DNA of 64,000 nucleotides from positions 678,501 through 742,500 of the forward strand of contig NC_087390.1 in assembly GCF_963675165.1 (NCBI RefSeq), read 5' to 3'. Within the stretch, counting starts at the first letter, position 1. Each line of letters starts with the position of its first letter. Source of the stretch: Halichondria panicea (Eukaryota; Porifera; Demospongiae; Suberitida; Halichondriidae). Positions 1 to 11,504 of this stretch are shown one piece after another. The notes beneath the pieces were generated by a model. That model was not told the DNA's origin. It worked only from the letters and a program-made list of their open reading frames with translations, and did not search any database. A program made the translations under genes and the position numbers.

Positions 1-3000
1 TCCAATCACTCTCTAAACATCTTTTAATCAAAATTTGACAGCATTCGGTGTATAGTTCAGTTGTTGTGTTGGGGATTATGCAGCTATTGCTATTCTCATA
101 GTTTTTTCTGTACACTTCGACTACAATTCTGGCATGAAGAGGGTTATACATTGCACTAGAAATACGTGGATTAGAGTTAATGTATTCACGTAGTTCTGCT
201 GGAGCCCCATCTTTGATTCTTAGATCAATGTACTCCTGAATTTGTTCTGAAGAAAAACCTAAAATTTCAATGAACTGATCAACTCTTGAGCTACAAGTAA
301 CAGGTAGATCACATACAGCCCAGGGCCTAGTGGTAACAAGCACGGTACTAGCTGGCAGAAGACGTCCGGTTATTAGCTTCATAAATATCGAGTCATTTTC
401 TCTAAGGGATGGTGGCAACTCATCCAGGCCTTCCAAAATGAAAAGTATGCCCTGCCCATGATTCTTTCGAATAATAGTATAAATACATTTGGAAACATCA
501 GTATCTTCACATTGAAATAGATCAACTAATTCTACAGCTTCCTGAACATTCTCATCTCGAAGTCGGAGCAATACAACGAGGGAGTAATCTGTCCAAACTT
601 TACCAGTAGCCCATTGTCTGCACAGTTCCCATGACAAAGTCGTCTTACCTCCTCCAGGAGCCCCTTTAATGACAACTAGTTTTGAGAATTTGCCCTCTAC
701 TTTGGAAGCTATCTGGTCCATTGTGATTCTCTCTCTAGGAAATCTATACAGCTCGCCTTTAACTATTTTTGACCAGGACTCTTTCATTTCCTTTCTCGAT
801 AAATGTTTACTTACATCCGCACATTCTAGGTTAACAAAATGCTTAACACACTGGAGAGGATATTTGTCATCAGCAGGGAGAGATCTTGTATCGTAAATAC
901 TAGTTAAGTATGATCGATAAATTCCTATTGCTTCATCTCGTTGGATGGTGGAACGATTATCAGATTTGGATTCTGAGAATAAACAAGCGAAAGATGAATA
1001 ATACAGTAGAATGTTCAGTATGTATATAGAGTACGACTCCACAGTACTGTATATAATTATATATTATAATATACGCCTGAGGGAGAGGTGTGGTTTACTG
1101 TCATAAACCCTGAGGCACTGTACATTAACTGATATAATTATGTCTCATCTAATTGGCTTACTGGTTGCTATGCATCGAGCTATATAAAGCTTGTGCATGA
1201 CTACCACATAGCAACACTATTCAAACAAGAAGACAATAATTATTATTAGGAAGAAGAGAGATCGTCCACACCAGGGCTCCTGTCCACACTCAAAGCCTTG
1301 CGCAGCTTGGACAGAATATGAGCAGCCAGCCCCTCCCTCCAAGCAAACTTTACAGAGCCACTCCCCCTCTCTGTGCAATTAGTCAGCCCCTCCCTCCACA
1401 TACCTGCAGCAACCAGCCAGAAAAAACAACACAGCTAGCTCTAGACAGTGTCTAGACCAGCTCTCTTCGGCTATGCCAGGCTAGTATAGGCAAGCAAAGG
1501 TAAGCTTAAAATAGCCACTCCTATATTATTATTAAACTGGCTTCTTTTTCTTTGAATACAGAAACTGAACAGGCCTACTGCTAGCGCAGTGGCGAGCAGT
1601 ACTAGTGCTAGTGAGCAAGGCTCAGCTTGAGCCCTAGCCCTCTCCCAGAGTGTCACTAAAGCAGCTCCTTCTTCAAGCACACAGCAGAATTTTTGATGAA
1701 CTAGTCTACAGACTACACCCGACTCTATGTTTTCATTTATGACATTTTGTTTCTCATGCATGACATTTCATTCATCTTTATTCATCGAAAACACTTTTTG
1801 CTATATAATTATGCTTGAGGTGCCAATTTATGAACTATATTTTCCCTTGTAGCCCTGAGGTGCCAATTTATGACAGTTAAACCCCACTAGACTACATGGC
1901 AAAAGTGTAGTAGGTGGGAAATACTTTTATCCTCAAACTTTCTATCACACCCATGCACACAAACTACCAATGAATTGAGTTATCCAATTGAGCTAACTCA
2001 CTGATTGGTTCAGGATTCGTTGTGGACAATTTCTGCCTCTTAGATGGCCCAGGTGAAGTATCGTCATCTGCTATAATTATATATACAATTGACTGAAGTA
2101 CATAAAGATAATATAAGTGTTCGTGACGAGGTAGACTATCCATTCACATAGTTAAGTACTGTTGACTATTCATAGAAATGCTTATAGTGTGGTCTATATT
2201 GCTAGTAGCCTCACAATTGTCCTACATATCTAAGTTTCGTTCCTGGCTTTAGGCTGCAGTAACTGATATTTATCAATAGAAATGCTGGTCAAGGTTAGCC
2301 TCATGACTATTCATACCTGTACATGCCTCCTCTATAGCCTCAGCGACATCATTCCGATCAACTGTTGGTGCTCTGAGACTCTGACATATTTCAGAATAGG
2401 TGAGAGGGCCAGTCTTCAAGCGAGCAGATATCATTTCACGTAAGCAGTCCTTGTTCCTGTGATAGTCATCTTTTATATCTTTGAGGGTGCCAGGATCTAA
2501 TCCCAGATCAAGTCCCAGGTCAAACCAGTCTCCAGCAGCTTTTATCAAGTTCTTGTAAACAAAATTCAAATCACCGAGAGTCAGAATTGAGCCTACAAAA
2601 ATTACAACCAAATGATAAGTACACATGGTCATACACATGGTTTATGCAAGCATGTTCTCTGAGGAGCAATGTCATTGTGTATATTATGTATCATAAGGAG
2701 ACACCGCTTACCAAGCGTTGGTCCAGGGTTTGCTTCAACATCTCCTGACTGTAACAGTAAGCGGAATATCAGTATCAGTATATACAGACTGAGAGTGGGG
2801 GGCCGATTAGTGCTCTGAGCTCTCACTTGGAACTGGGTCGGCTTTTCTTGAGTATCAAAAACTAGAAAGTAAGAGTGACGTTTATAATTATTGTGGCAGT
2901 AAATATTACCTGATGTGGTTGAGTTCCATTGTTTCCGAGGGTTCCATCTCACCAAGCAGGCAGTGATGAGTGAGTAGCAGGTGATAAGCACAGCCGACAG

Positions 3001-3482
3001 AATGAGAACGGCCAGTGCACTCCCCCTCCATCCCAGCTCACAAGGAAACACTCCGGTCCAACTCAAGTCAACCACAGGGCAGGTAGGACGTGGGGGAGCT
3101 GTGTAGAGTTGCATAAATATATTCACGTGCTATATTCATGTGCTGTGTCATCACAAGTATGTGTCGTGAGGTTCCGTGAATACCAAGCAATGCTGTTTAA
3201 AACTGACCTTTATATTATATGCCGTAATAATTATGCTTTGTATAGTGTATGATAGTGCAATTATTGGTGAGTATGCTTCACTGACTTACAGGAAAAAGTT
3301 TGTAAGAAGAGTATGTATCTGATGGTGACCATAATGAGGTAGAGTTGGTAGAGGACAGGGGTGATCAACACAGAGGCAAGGCAGGCTCTGAGCTGCCAAC
3401 TAGGCTTAGGGAAATCCAGGGTAACATCATCTTTCAGATCAATTGAGAGATAACGGGCATGTCTCTGAGATGTCATCTTCAT
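1..3482 (-). CDS. NLR copy A: 2TM-2A-Death-NACHT protein (C-terminus beyond window)
   Basis: Innate-immune type NLR receptor, predicted from six exons: 3482-3290, 3098-2910, 2861-2712, 2592-2317, 2067-2002 and 972 to beyond position 1. All junctions are GT/AG and phase 1. Exons 1-2 encode two hydrophobic membrane segments. Exon 3 ends in a hydrophobic run and the 2A motif GDVEANPGP. Exon 4 is a Death-fold domain (starts ILTLGDLNFVYKNL). Exon 5 is a short basic linker. Exon 6 opens the NACHT ATPase with Walker A GAPGGGKTT (about 640-666) and an EGLDELP Walker B. The frame is open to the left edge. The start is the first ATG of exon 1 (MKMTSQ), shared by all four copies. The intron before the NACHT exon is 1029 bp against 220 bp in copy B, because of an inserted element. 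The gene is divergent from EAF, with starts 255 bp apart. Expression and splicing are inferred. Confidence 0.85.
1085..1893. mobile_element. Inserted element in the last intron of NLR A
   Basis: About 0.8 kb is present here but absent from the same intron of copies B, C and D. The ends look like inverted repeats: a GTGGTTTACTGTCATAAA-like left end (about 1090-1115) and TTTATGACAGTTAAACC near 1870-1887. A 96-codon reading frame on the minus strand (1761-1471) has one hydrophobic segment but no family I recognise, and I do not call it a gene. Exact borders are uncertain. Confidence 0.5.
2719..2742 (-). other. 2A ribosome-skipping motif of NLR A
   Basis: These codons read DVEANPGP, preceded by LLLQSG, and match the 2A consensus D(V/I)ExNPGP. 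In known 2A peptides the ribosome fails to form the last Gly-Pro bond, releases the upstream chain and continues at Pro. Here the site lies between the membrane exons and the Death exon. Confidence 0.85.
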
Positions 3483-3737
3483 GGTTCTGTCAGAATACCA
3501 TGCAACTGTCAGTGTGCAGCTCCAAGAGTCAAGACAAATAGTTGCTGAGAAGCTTTTTCTGTAGCGTTCAGTGCAGACTTAATGCCAGTCTAATAATCTT
3601 TGTTTAGCCTTGACCTTTTTGACTACGAGACCCTCCCCCTTTTTTGCAACGATATTCACATTCAATTATTTCTTTAATGATCTTTACCGTATACGACAAT
3701 TTGGAGTTGTCTGTTAGGTGCTCTCCAGTCTTGTTCT
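3483..3737. promoter_or_regulatory. Shared upstream region between NLR A and EAF
   Basis: The NLR start codon (3482, minus) and the EAF start codon (3738, plus) are 255 bp apart and diverge. The spacer is conserved at the second locus (40842-41084, between NLR C and the EAF remnant). This arrangement suggests a bidirectional promoter. I see no decisive core element. Confidence 0.35.
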
Positions 3738-4989
3738 ATGGCTGAAGTTGCTTCTACTGAACAGCTCCCAGTGAAAAACTGGGTCAGGAATACCGAGTCA
3801 AACTGGGCAAGAGCTTCACCTTCCCCAGGGAGAACGCCTATCATACCAAGTGTGAGTCAGAGTTTCTCGGCCAATTTCTATCAGACCAAAAAATAATATC
3901 GCCATGCATACACACACAAATTTAATCTCTTTCAGTATAGGATTATATAAACTAGTATGGTAGGAAGACTGTTGTGGCGTATCTCCACTAGCCTCGAGAC
4001 CAGCCGTTCGTTATCTGAAAGAACGCCTGGTCAAGTTCCAATGTAGCACCCGTTCTATGGTCCAGGAATTTCTTGGACCGGTAATTGCCCGCACAAGGTG
4101 TATTACCCATGAATATCATTATGATGCTATAAAACGCTGACTCAGCTAGAGTGAGTGCTACATTGGAACTTGACCAGGCGTTCTTTCAGATAACGAACGG
4201 CTGGTCTCGAGGCTATGTCTCCACCCCCTTAGCCTTAATATAATGTCTTGTATTTTTTGGCCGATTTTACACAATTGATATAAATTATGTGAAGTATTTA
4301 GTAAAATCTGACATTGGTATTGTTGATGGCCACTGTATCAGATGACTTGAAGCCTCTGTCAGTGGATCCCACAAAGCCTGGTAAACTGCGAGTGGCTGAT
4401 GATGAAGTGAACGTACAACTACTAGTAGTACAGGTGAGGGGATAACTGTAGCTTAGCTACAATCACTTCCTCCATACCCTGGAGGTTGTATCTAGGGAAG
4501 TGAGCAGTCACCATGGTGGTACACTGGGGTACTGTACAACTAGCCCAGCATCATATCACACACTATTTGCTATCTCACAGCAACTGAGCTAGATCTATTA
4601 GTAGGTTTCTATGGAGCAAACTTAATAAGCAAGTACATGTAGTTGTGTAGTTATAATTATAAGCTCTCCAATCAGCTATTTTATTGTGAGGCATGTTTGC
4701 CAATAGAGAGGTGGCCTCCTAACACAGTCAGGTCCAAACACATAATTATATGCTATGGAGATGTTGAGTGGCTGTATTATAGAGGGTGACTACAATAGAC
4801 AGGTTTGACTATAACTACAATCATTCTGCCCCCCTCCACTTCCACACAGGCTGAGTGGACTGATGATGTGGCCCAGTTCAGAGGACCCAAGAAGCCTGTC
4901 ACTAAAGAGTGTGTGCTCATCATAGACACTGTGTCTGGGGAGGCAGTACTGGAGAGGATCAGTAACAACATCCAACTCAAGGCCATCAG
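3738..4989 (+). pseudogene. EAF: ELL-associated factor (EAF) N-terminal domain, frameshifted copy
   Basis: EAF proteins bind ELL and support the super elongation complex of RNA polymerase II in the nucleus. Three exons match the conserved N-terminal domain: 3738-3851, 4342-4433 (YDLKPLSVD, compare YDFKPASID in vertebrate EAF) and 4850-4989 (KPVTKECVLIIDTVSGE, then LERISNNIQL). Exon 1 starts with ATG (MAEVASTEQLPVK). Relative to the second copy at 41085 it carries a net 2-nt gain after the codons for PVK, so the frame is lost before the LGKSF motif. The donor after exon 3 (GTTATT) is weak. No exon for the acidic, serine-rich transactivation region is visible. Intron 1 holds a 227-bp inverted-repeat element. 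I read this as a decayed or mis-sequenced gene; family assignment is firm from exons 2 and 3. Confidence 0.75.
3989..4215. mobile_element. 227-bp inverted-repeat element (TAGCCTCGAG family)
   Basis: Terminal inverted repeats of about 60 bp begin TAGCCTCGAGACCAGCCG. The element is flanked by TATCTCCAC (3980-3988) and TGTCTCCAC (4216-4224), a 9-bp target duplication with one mismatch. The second EAF locus near 41320 has a single TGTCTCCAC and no element, so it is an empty site. A second copy lies at 18224-18460 in the opposite orientation. The 9-bp duplication suggests a Mutator-type MITE. Confidence 0.85.
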
Positions 4990-5040
4990 GTTATTAGTAG
5001 GACACTCAGGCAGAGTCAAGTGTATTATGTGTGTACACTA

Positions 5041-5280
5041 ACCACTAGGACACCCTCTATAATTATTACAGCCCAGGTTAATGGAGTTGCTTGCTTATAA
5101 TTATAGACAAAATCCAGCAACAGTCACTAAGGGCACCAAAGTGTAATAGCTTCCCAATGGTTTGGGGACTGCCATAACTTGATTTCAACACTTTTCTGAT
5201 TTTCTGAAAGCTTTGAAAGAGACCTTTAATATTTAAAGTATTTTTCAATTCTTAGCCAAGTTCATTTCTGCTGCTATACT

Positions 5281-5321
<41 letters not shown>

Positions 5322-6061
5322 ACATCTATTTACTTTGACCAAGGGCGTATATGCTGACTAATGCCTGTTCCCCACTCCCACTAGGCCTTGCCCAAGTTAT
5401 GCTAGCAGACTAATGGTAATAATTAAAGACTAATAGGTATACAATCAGGAGTGCACTCCTGGTACAATCAAGAGTTCATTAGGAAGAGTATAGCTACTCC
5501 AATAGACTGCACAAAAAGCATTCCTCATTCCTAGGTCACAGATACTCAATCACAACAAGCAGGAAAGGTAATTAGTAACTATGTTATTCATTGCCTTTCC
5601 TACTGGCAGTTGTAAATGAATAACATTGGTGATCATTATCACCATCCACACTGTCATTCATTGCAAATTAATTTTGATTCTTTATACAACAGCATGTGAT
5701 TGTGGAGAGGGTACTACGTGGAGTTGTGTACTCCTCCTAATGAACTCTTGGTACAATGTACATGAGACTTGGAGACTAGGAACAATTGTGAGCATAATTG
5801 GGCAAGGCCCACTCCCAACACCCCCATGCATCAGCCACCACAAAACCTCTAGACAATTCCTGAGGTTTATTATCATAAAATTATTGTCATACCAAGTACA
5901 AGCACAAAAGCTTCTCACCAACCAAGCAACCAAAGGACCCTCCATTTATACAGTCCGAAGTCTTTATGTACAGCCCAAGCCCATAATTGTTCATGTTAAC
6001 ATAGCCACTGCATGCCCACAATAATCATGTCCTAACCAGCCATAATACCAAATACTGTAAT
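5041..6061. other. Intergenic stretch between EAF and the CPVL array
   Basis: No exon recognised. It contains a (CA)n tract at about 5285-5320 preceded by a diverged copy of a dispersed repeat (GGGGACT...CCATAACTTG...TTTTCTGATTTTCTGAAAG) that also stands before the CA tracts near 9790, 16100, 43150 and 45880. A 132-codon frame at 5626-6024 has no recognisable features. Confidence 0.6.
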
Positions 6062-6341
6062 TATGCCTCGAGATGTAGCCGCACGAGGAATACGGTAAAG
6101 CTGACTGTGTGTGTGTGTGTGTGTGCGTGTGTCTGTCTGTGTGTCTGTTCCAGCTGTAACTGCTCAACGGTTGCAATGCGAAGAAAACTAACAGCTTCTA
6201 TAGGCTTTTAGCCACATTCTCTTGGATTTTGATTCGTGGATTAGCAAACTAAAGCTTCTTTCTCGAGTTATGGCTAGTTTAGAAAGAGACCTTTTATATT
6301 TGAGAGATAAAAAGGCAATTCTTATTTCTGCTGCTACCCCT

Positions 6342-6742
<401 letters not shown>

Positions 6743-6744
6743 AG

Positions 6745-7302
6745 GGACGGACACAAGTGATGATGAATGCGTACGCTGACCTTGTGTTCCAGTTTGGAAT
6801 GGCTGACGAGAACCAAGCCGCTTACATTTATTCAAGGACCAACACGGCTGTGCAGTACATCAAAGCTGAACGGTTTTACGATGGCTTCAAGGTACACACA
6901 CTATACACAGCATCAGAACTCTAGTCACAGAGGCAACTCTAGTACTCAGTACCTGTACAGGAACCAACTACTGAAGCCACTGACTAACTACAATGTATGT
7001 GCATCACGTACCCCCTCTCGTCCACCAGGGTTCAGTACCTAGCAGTTAGTGAACATTGTAGCCAGCTCTGTGCTTGTCTAAGCTATTACTGAACGCAGCT
7101 GTTACGGTTTATTCGGTGGCCAATTCACAGAAGCTCAGCATCCAAAATCCATTTCACATTCTCAAAGTAGGTATAACATGTTTGTGCCGACTGTTGCAGA
7201 TTTTTGATACTCTTCTCAACGGAGATCTGATACCGTATCCTACGTACTTGTACAACATCACTGGATCCACCAACTACTACAACATTCTCAGGACCTCGCT
7301 AG
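6745..7302 (+). pseudogene. CPVL: CPVL-like serine carboxypeptidase fragment, unit 1
   Basis: Two exons of an S10-family serine carboxypeptidase, closest to vertebrate CPVL. Exon 6745-6891 (49 codons) reads [19 protein letters not shown] and ends YIKAERFYDGFK. Exon 7200-7302 reads FDTLLNGDLIPYP and YNITGSTNYYNILRT. Borders are CAG/exon/GTACAC in both. In vertebrate CPVL the matching segments follow the catalytic serine. No upstream exon with the GESYxG serine motif and no downstream Asp or His exon belongs to this unit: after about 7563 the sequence departs from the complete units and leads to a mutase exon. The codon for R in AERF replaces W of units 3 and 5 and of vertebrate CPVL, so this unit looks derived. 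Confidence 0.8.
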
Positions 7303-7958
7303 GTACACGTATGTTGATAGAGTATGTCAGAAAGTGTTGGATAGAAGTATACAGTCCTGTTTGGAGTGGTATATACTCTTTTTACCTATACGTAGTGTAC
7401 TGAACATTCTACTGTATTATTTATCTTATGTTGGTACATACTTAACCAGTGTTTGGTTAAAGGGCTCTTGTTTGAGTAGCTAATTGAATTAGGGAATCTG
7501 TACAAGTTAAGTTGTGTGTATGGATTGAATTTGGGGAAGTCCTGGACTATACAATTATCTTTAGCGCTTTAGTGCAAGGCTAACTTATATGTTGAATAGA
7601 AAGTTTGTGCGAACAGATGATGCTATAAAAGATTCTGAAGAGACTGCAACAGCCTTCAATGTGAGTCAAATAGTCATAACTCGAGAAAGAAGCTTTAGTT
7701 TGCTAATCCACGAATCAAAATCCAGGAGATCGTTGCTAGAAGCCTATAGAAGCTGTCAGTTTTTGTTGCATTGCAACCTTTGATCAGTTACAGCTGGAAC
7801 ACACACACAGACACACACAGTCAGCTTTACCGTATCCCTCATGCGGCTAGGCCTCGAGGCATAATAAGGGGAGGGTAAGCGTCAGTCGTCTGGCTGTTCA
7901 TATGGTTGTAGATCAGACCATTCCACACCATAGTACGTACCTTCCTCTCTGTGTGCAG

Positions 7959-8070
7959 CATATGCCTCAGTACAATGCCATTTCTGGCTACCACATCATG
8001 GAGGCTGGTGCTGACCCTGTGCTGGAGTTGGCCTTCACTGTGGCTGATGGGCTAGAGTACTGCAGGACAG
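7959..8070 (+). pseudogene. MMUT: Isolated methylmalonyl-CoA mutase exon, unit 1
   Basis: A 112-nt exon with CAG acceptor and GTGTGT donor encodes [20 protein letters not shown] and then [18 protein letters not shown]. This matches the substrate-barrel segment of mitochondrial B12-dependent methylmalonyl-CoA mutase ([20 protein letters not shown] and LADGLEYSRTG in vertebrates), with two residues fewer before SGYH. No other mutase exon was found in the window, so it is a stranded exon carried with the CPVL repeat unit. Confidence 0.8.
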
Positions 8071-9933
8071 GTGTGTGAGGGGTGTGGGGTGTGAGGGTGT
8101 GAAACTACTAAGCCATGGAGTCAGAGTATATTAATTTAGTGAGGAGTCATCAATATTAGGGTGCTTCCCTACAGTATAATTGCTAGCAAATAATATTATG
8201 GTTTTTGGTCCGTATACTGTTTTAAAGTTACTCAATCATTGTGAGATGTGATTTGTTGAAGGCACATATTCGTACTTATAGATAGATTTTAGTGCGTATC
8301 TTGTGTTAGAAGGTCAAGGCCATTATTCACATACTTAGGAATAAATTCATTTGGTTTGCTATACTCCCCTTTGAGACCTCATACTTTGACACTGATCCCA
8401 ATAAGGGGAGGGTAAGTGCCAGTCAGTCTGGCTGTTCAAAGTGTGGTTGTAGATCAGAAGGTCAGGGCCATTATTCATAGATTTAGGAATAATGGTTTGC
8501 TTGACTCCCCTTTGAGACCTCATACTTTTGAATGTATTCACACTGATCCCAATAAGGGGTGTGTGCGCCAGACTAATCAGGGTTTCATCTAGTAGGGGGG
8601 GGGGGGAAGCTTACCCCCCAAAAGAGAGGGGAAAATAGGGAAGAGAGGCAGTTTGAGTACTAGACCCAACAATATCTAGACACGGTCTTTTGCTAGAGGA
8701 TAATTGGTCATCATCCATCATCTAGTCTTACCACAGATCTGCTTTTGGTAGTACATGTGGTTTCTGGTGCATAATTACAAAACAAGCCAGCATACCAAGT
8801 AGGGCTGTCCCAAAAAATTTGCCTATTAGCAATTTTTCTTCCTATTATACTCAATCATTGTGATGTGATTCGTTGAAGGCACATATTCGTACTTATAGAT
8901 AGATTTTAGTGCGTATCTTGTGTTAGAAGGTCAAGGCCATTACTTAGGAATAAATTCATTTGGTTTGCTATACTCCCCTTTGAGACCTCATACTTTGACA
9001 CTGATCCCAATAAGGGGGGGGTAAGCGCCAGTCAGTCTGTTCAAAATAGCTGTATAGCATGATCATAGTACTCTGCATAATTACCCGAGGCTGTGCCGTG
9101 GCCAGCGGGTATAGTAGTCATCTGGTTTGTTTGTTTATGTGTGGCACATGAGTCTGCTTCTGCGTTTACAGCATGGATAGCCTTCACCCAACAAGGTAAT
9201 ACGTAGTTGCAGATTTTGATATAAAGCCTCGTTGTCAAATATAAGCGAGCAAAACTAAGAAGCTTAAACTTGCACGTTGGCAGCTAGCTAACTAACTACA
9301 CGCGGCCTTTATTCGAGGTACCCTACTTATTTACAGCTGAAGTGATCCCGTACCAAGAACAATGGAACAGGGTCGCTAATAGAAAGCTAAAATTATGATT
9401 GTGGTTGTTGCTTATAATTATTATCCTAGCCCCAGAGCATACCCCACAGGAGCTATACTGAGACTCTAGGCTTCTTTGCTGACTTTGCTGTGATCCTAGC
9501 CCCAGAGCATACCCCACAGGAGCTATACTGAGACTCTAGGCTTCTTTGCTGACTTTGCTGTGATCCTAGTCCACAGTACACTACTAAACTCCATTCTCAA
9601 AACTTTCAGCCTCTAGACTTTAATTGCTCCCGTACGTTACTTGCTGCTTAGCCTGCTTACATAACACCCTTTATTCTGATTTATGTGAACAGCCGAGGGT
9701 TAGCACTTAGTGCTCTAGTTAAACTTAACGTACTGAAGTTATGGCTGTTGAAAGATACATGTATGTTTAACTACAACCCCCCTCCGTTTATTTAATGGTT
9801 CGGGGACTCTTTCATCTGCCATAACTTGAATTCCAGGTATCCAATTTCAACGCTTTTCTGATTTTCTGAAAGCTTAGAAAGATACCTTTCATATTTGAGA
9901 GATAAAAAAGCAATTCTTATTTCTGCTGCTACC

Positions 9934-9977
<44 letters not shown>

Positions 9978-10135
9978 ACACACACACACCACATCTATTT
10001 AATGCCTGTTGCCCATTCCCAACACTCCCATCACCACCACAAAACCTCTAGACAATTCTTGAGGTTTATTATCATAAAATCACCTCAACCAAGCAACCTA
10101 CATTTATACAGATAAGACACCCACCCACCCACCCA

Positions 10136-10137
<2 letters not shown>
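8071..10137. repeat. Repeat-unit spacer between units 1 and 2
   Basis: No coding exon recognised. It has modules of about 100-120 bp ending CTGATCCCAATAAGGGG (near 8290-8420, 8440-8560 and 8860-9020), and a G-rich stretch with AAGCTTACCCCCC (about 8595-8625). A 70-bp sequence starting CCTAGCCCCAGAGCATACC is tandemly duplicated at 9425-9564. A dispersed CCATAACTTG repeat stands before the CA tract. The same order recurs downstream of units 2 and 4 and upstream of unit 4. Confidence 0.7.
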
Positions 10138-10176
<39 letters not shown>

Positions 10177-10177
<1 letters not shown>

Positions 10178-10734
10178 GACGGACGCAAGTGATGATGAAT
10201 GCGTACGCTGACCTTGTGTTCCAGTTTGGAATGGCTGACGAGAACCAAGCCGCTTACATTTATTCAAGGACCAACACGGCTGTGCAGTACATCAAAGCTG
10301 AACGGTTTTACGATGGCTTCAAGGTACACACACTATACACAGCATCAGAACTCTAGTCACAGAGGCAACTCTAGTACTCAGTACCTGTACAGGAACCAAC
10401 TACTGAAGCCACTGACTAACTACAATGTATGTGCATCACGTACCCCCTCTCGTCCACCAGGGTTCAGTACCTAGCAGTTAGTGAACATTGTAGCCAGCTG
10501 TATGCTTGTCTAAGCTATTACTCAACGCAGCTGTTACGGTTTATTCGGTGGCCAATTCACAGAAGCTCAGCATCCAAAATCCATTTGACATTCCTAAAGT
10601 AGGTACAACATGTTTGTGCCGACTGTTGCAGATTTTTGATGCTCTGCTCAACGGAGATCTGATACCGTATCCTACGTACTTGTACAACATCACTGGATCC
10701 ACCAACTACTACAACATTCTCAGGACCTCGCTAG
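10177..10734 (+). pseudogene. CPVL: CPVL-like fragment, unit 2
   Basis: Exons 10177-10323 and 10632-10734 are near-identical copies of unit 1, displaced by exactly 3432 bp. Exon 2 reads IFDALLNGDLIPYP, which matches vertebrate CPVL slightly better than unit 1 (FDTLL). It lacks exons for the catalytic Ser, Asp and His. As in units 1 and 4, the intron after exon 2 breaks off just after ACAATTATCTCTA (about 10994) into unrelated sequence leading to the mutase exon. Confidence 0.8.
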
Positions 10735-11392
10735 GTACACGTATGTTGATAGAGTATGTCAGAAAGTGTTGGATAGAAGTATACAGTCCTGTTTGGAGTG
10801 GTATATACTCTTTTTACCTATACGTAGTGTACTGAACATTCTACTGTATTATTTATCTTATGTTGGTACATACTTAACCAGTGTTTGGTTAAAGGGCTCT
10901 TGTTTGAGTAGCTGATTGAATTAGGGAATCTGTACAAGTTAAGTTGTGTGTATGGATTGAATTTGGGGAAGTCCTGGACTATACAATTATCTCTAGCGCT
11001 TTAGTGCAAGGCTAACTCATATGTTGAATAGAAAGTTTGTGTGAACAGATGATGCTATGAAAGATTCTGAAGAGACTGCAACAGCCTTCAATGTGAAGAA
11101 GCTTTAGTTTGCTAATCCACGAACCAAAATCCAACAGATCGTGGCTAGAAGCCTATAGAAGCTGTCAGTTTTTGTTGCATTGCAACCGTTGAGCAGTTAC
11201 AGCTGGAACAGACACACAGACAGACACACACACACACACACACACACACAGTCAGCTTTACCGTATCCCTCGTGCAGCTACGCCTCGAGGCATAATAAGG
11301 GGAGGGTAAGCGTCAGTCGTCTGGCTGTTCAAAGTGTGGTTGTAGATCAGACCATTCCACACCATAGTACGTACCTTCCTCTCTGTGTGCAG

Positions 11393-11504
11393 CATATGCC
11401 TCAGTACATTGCTATTTCTGGCTACCACATCATGGAGGCTGGTGCTGACCCTGTGCTGCAGTTGGCCTTCACTGTGGCCGATGGGTTAGAGTATTGCAGG
11501 ACAG
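11393..11504 (+). pseudogene. MMUT: Isolated methylmalonyl-CoA mutase exon, unit 2
   Basis: Same 112-nt exon as at 7959, with an N-to-I change ([12 protein letters not shown]) and ELAF changed to QLAF. Splice borders are kept. It is stranded without neighbouring mutase exons, as in unit 1. Confidence 0.8.

Noticed and set aside
5626-6024. 132-codon plus-strand frame with hydrophobic start
   Set aside because: No recognisable domain, no conserved counterpart, and it overlaps repeat-derived sequence.
6767-7042. Repeated 91-codon frame (also at 10199, 16451 and 46421)
   Set aside because: It is out of frame with CPVL exon 1 and is kept only because the units are duplicated.
7074-7403. Repeated 109-codon frame (also at 10506, 16758, 43846 and 46728)
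   Set aside because: It reads intron plus CPVL exon 2 plus intron in the exon frame; only the middle part is coding.
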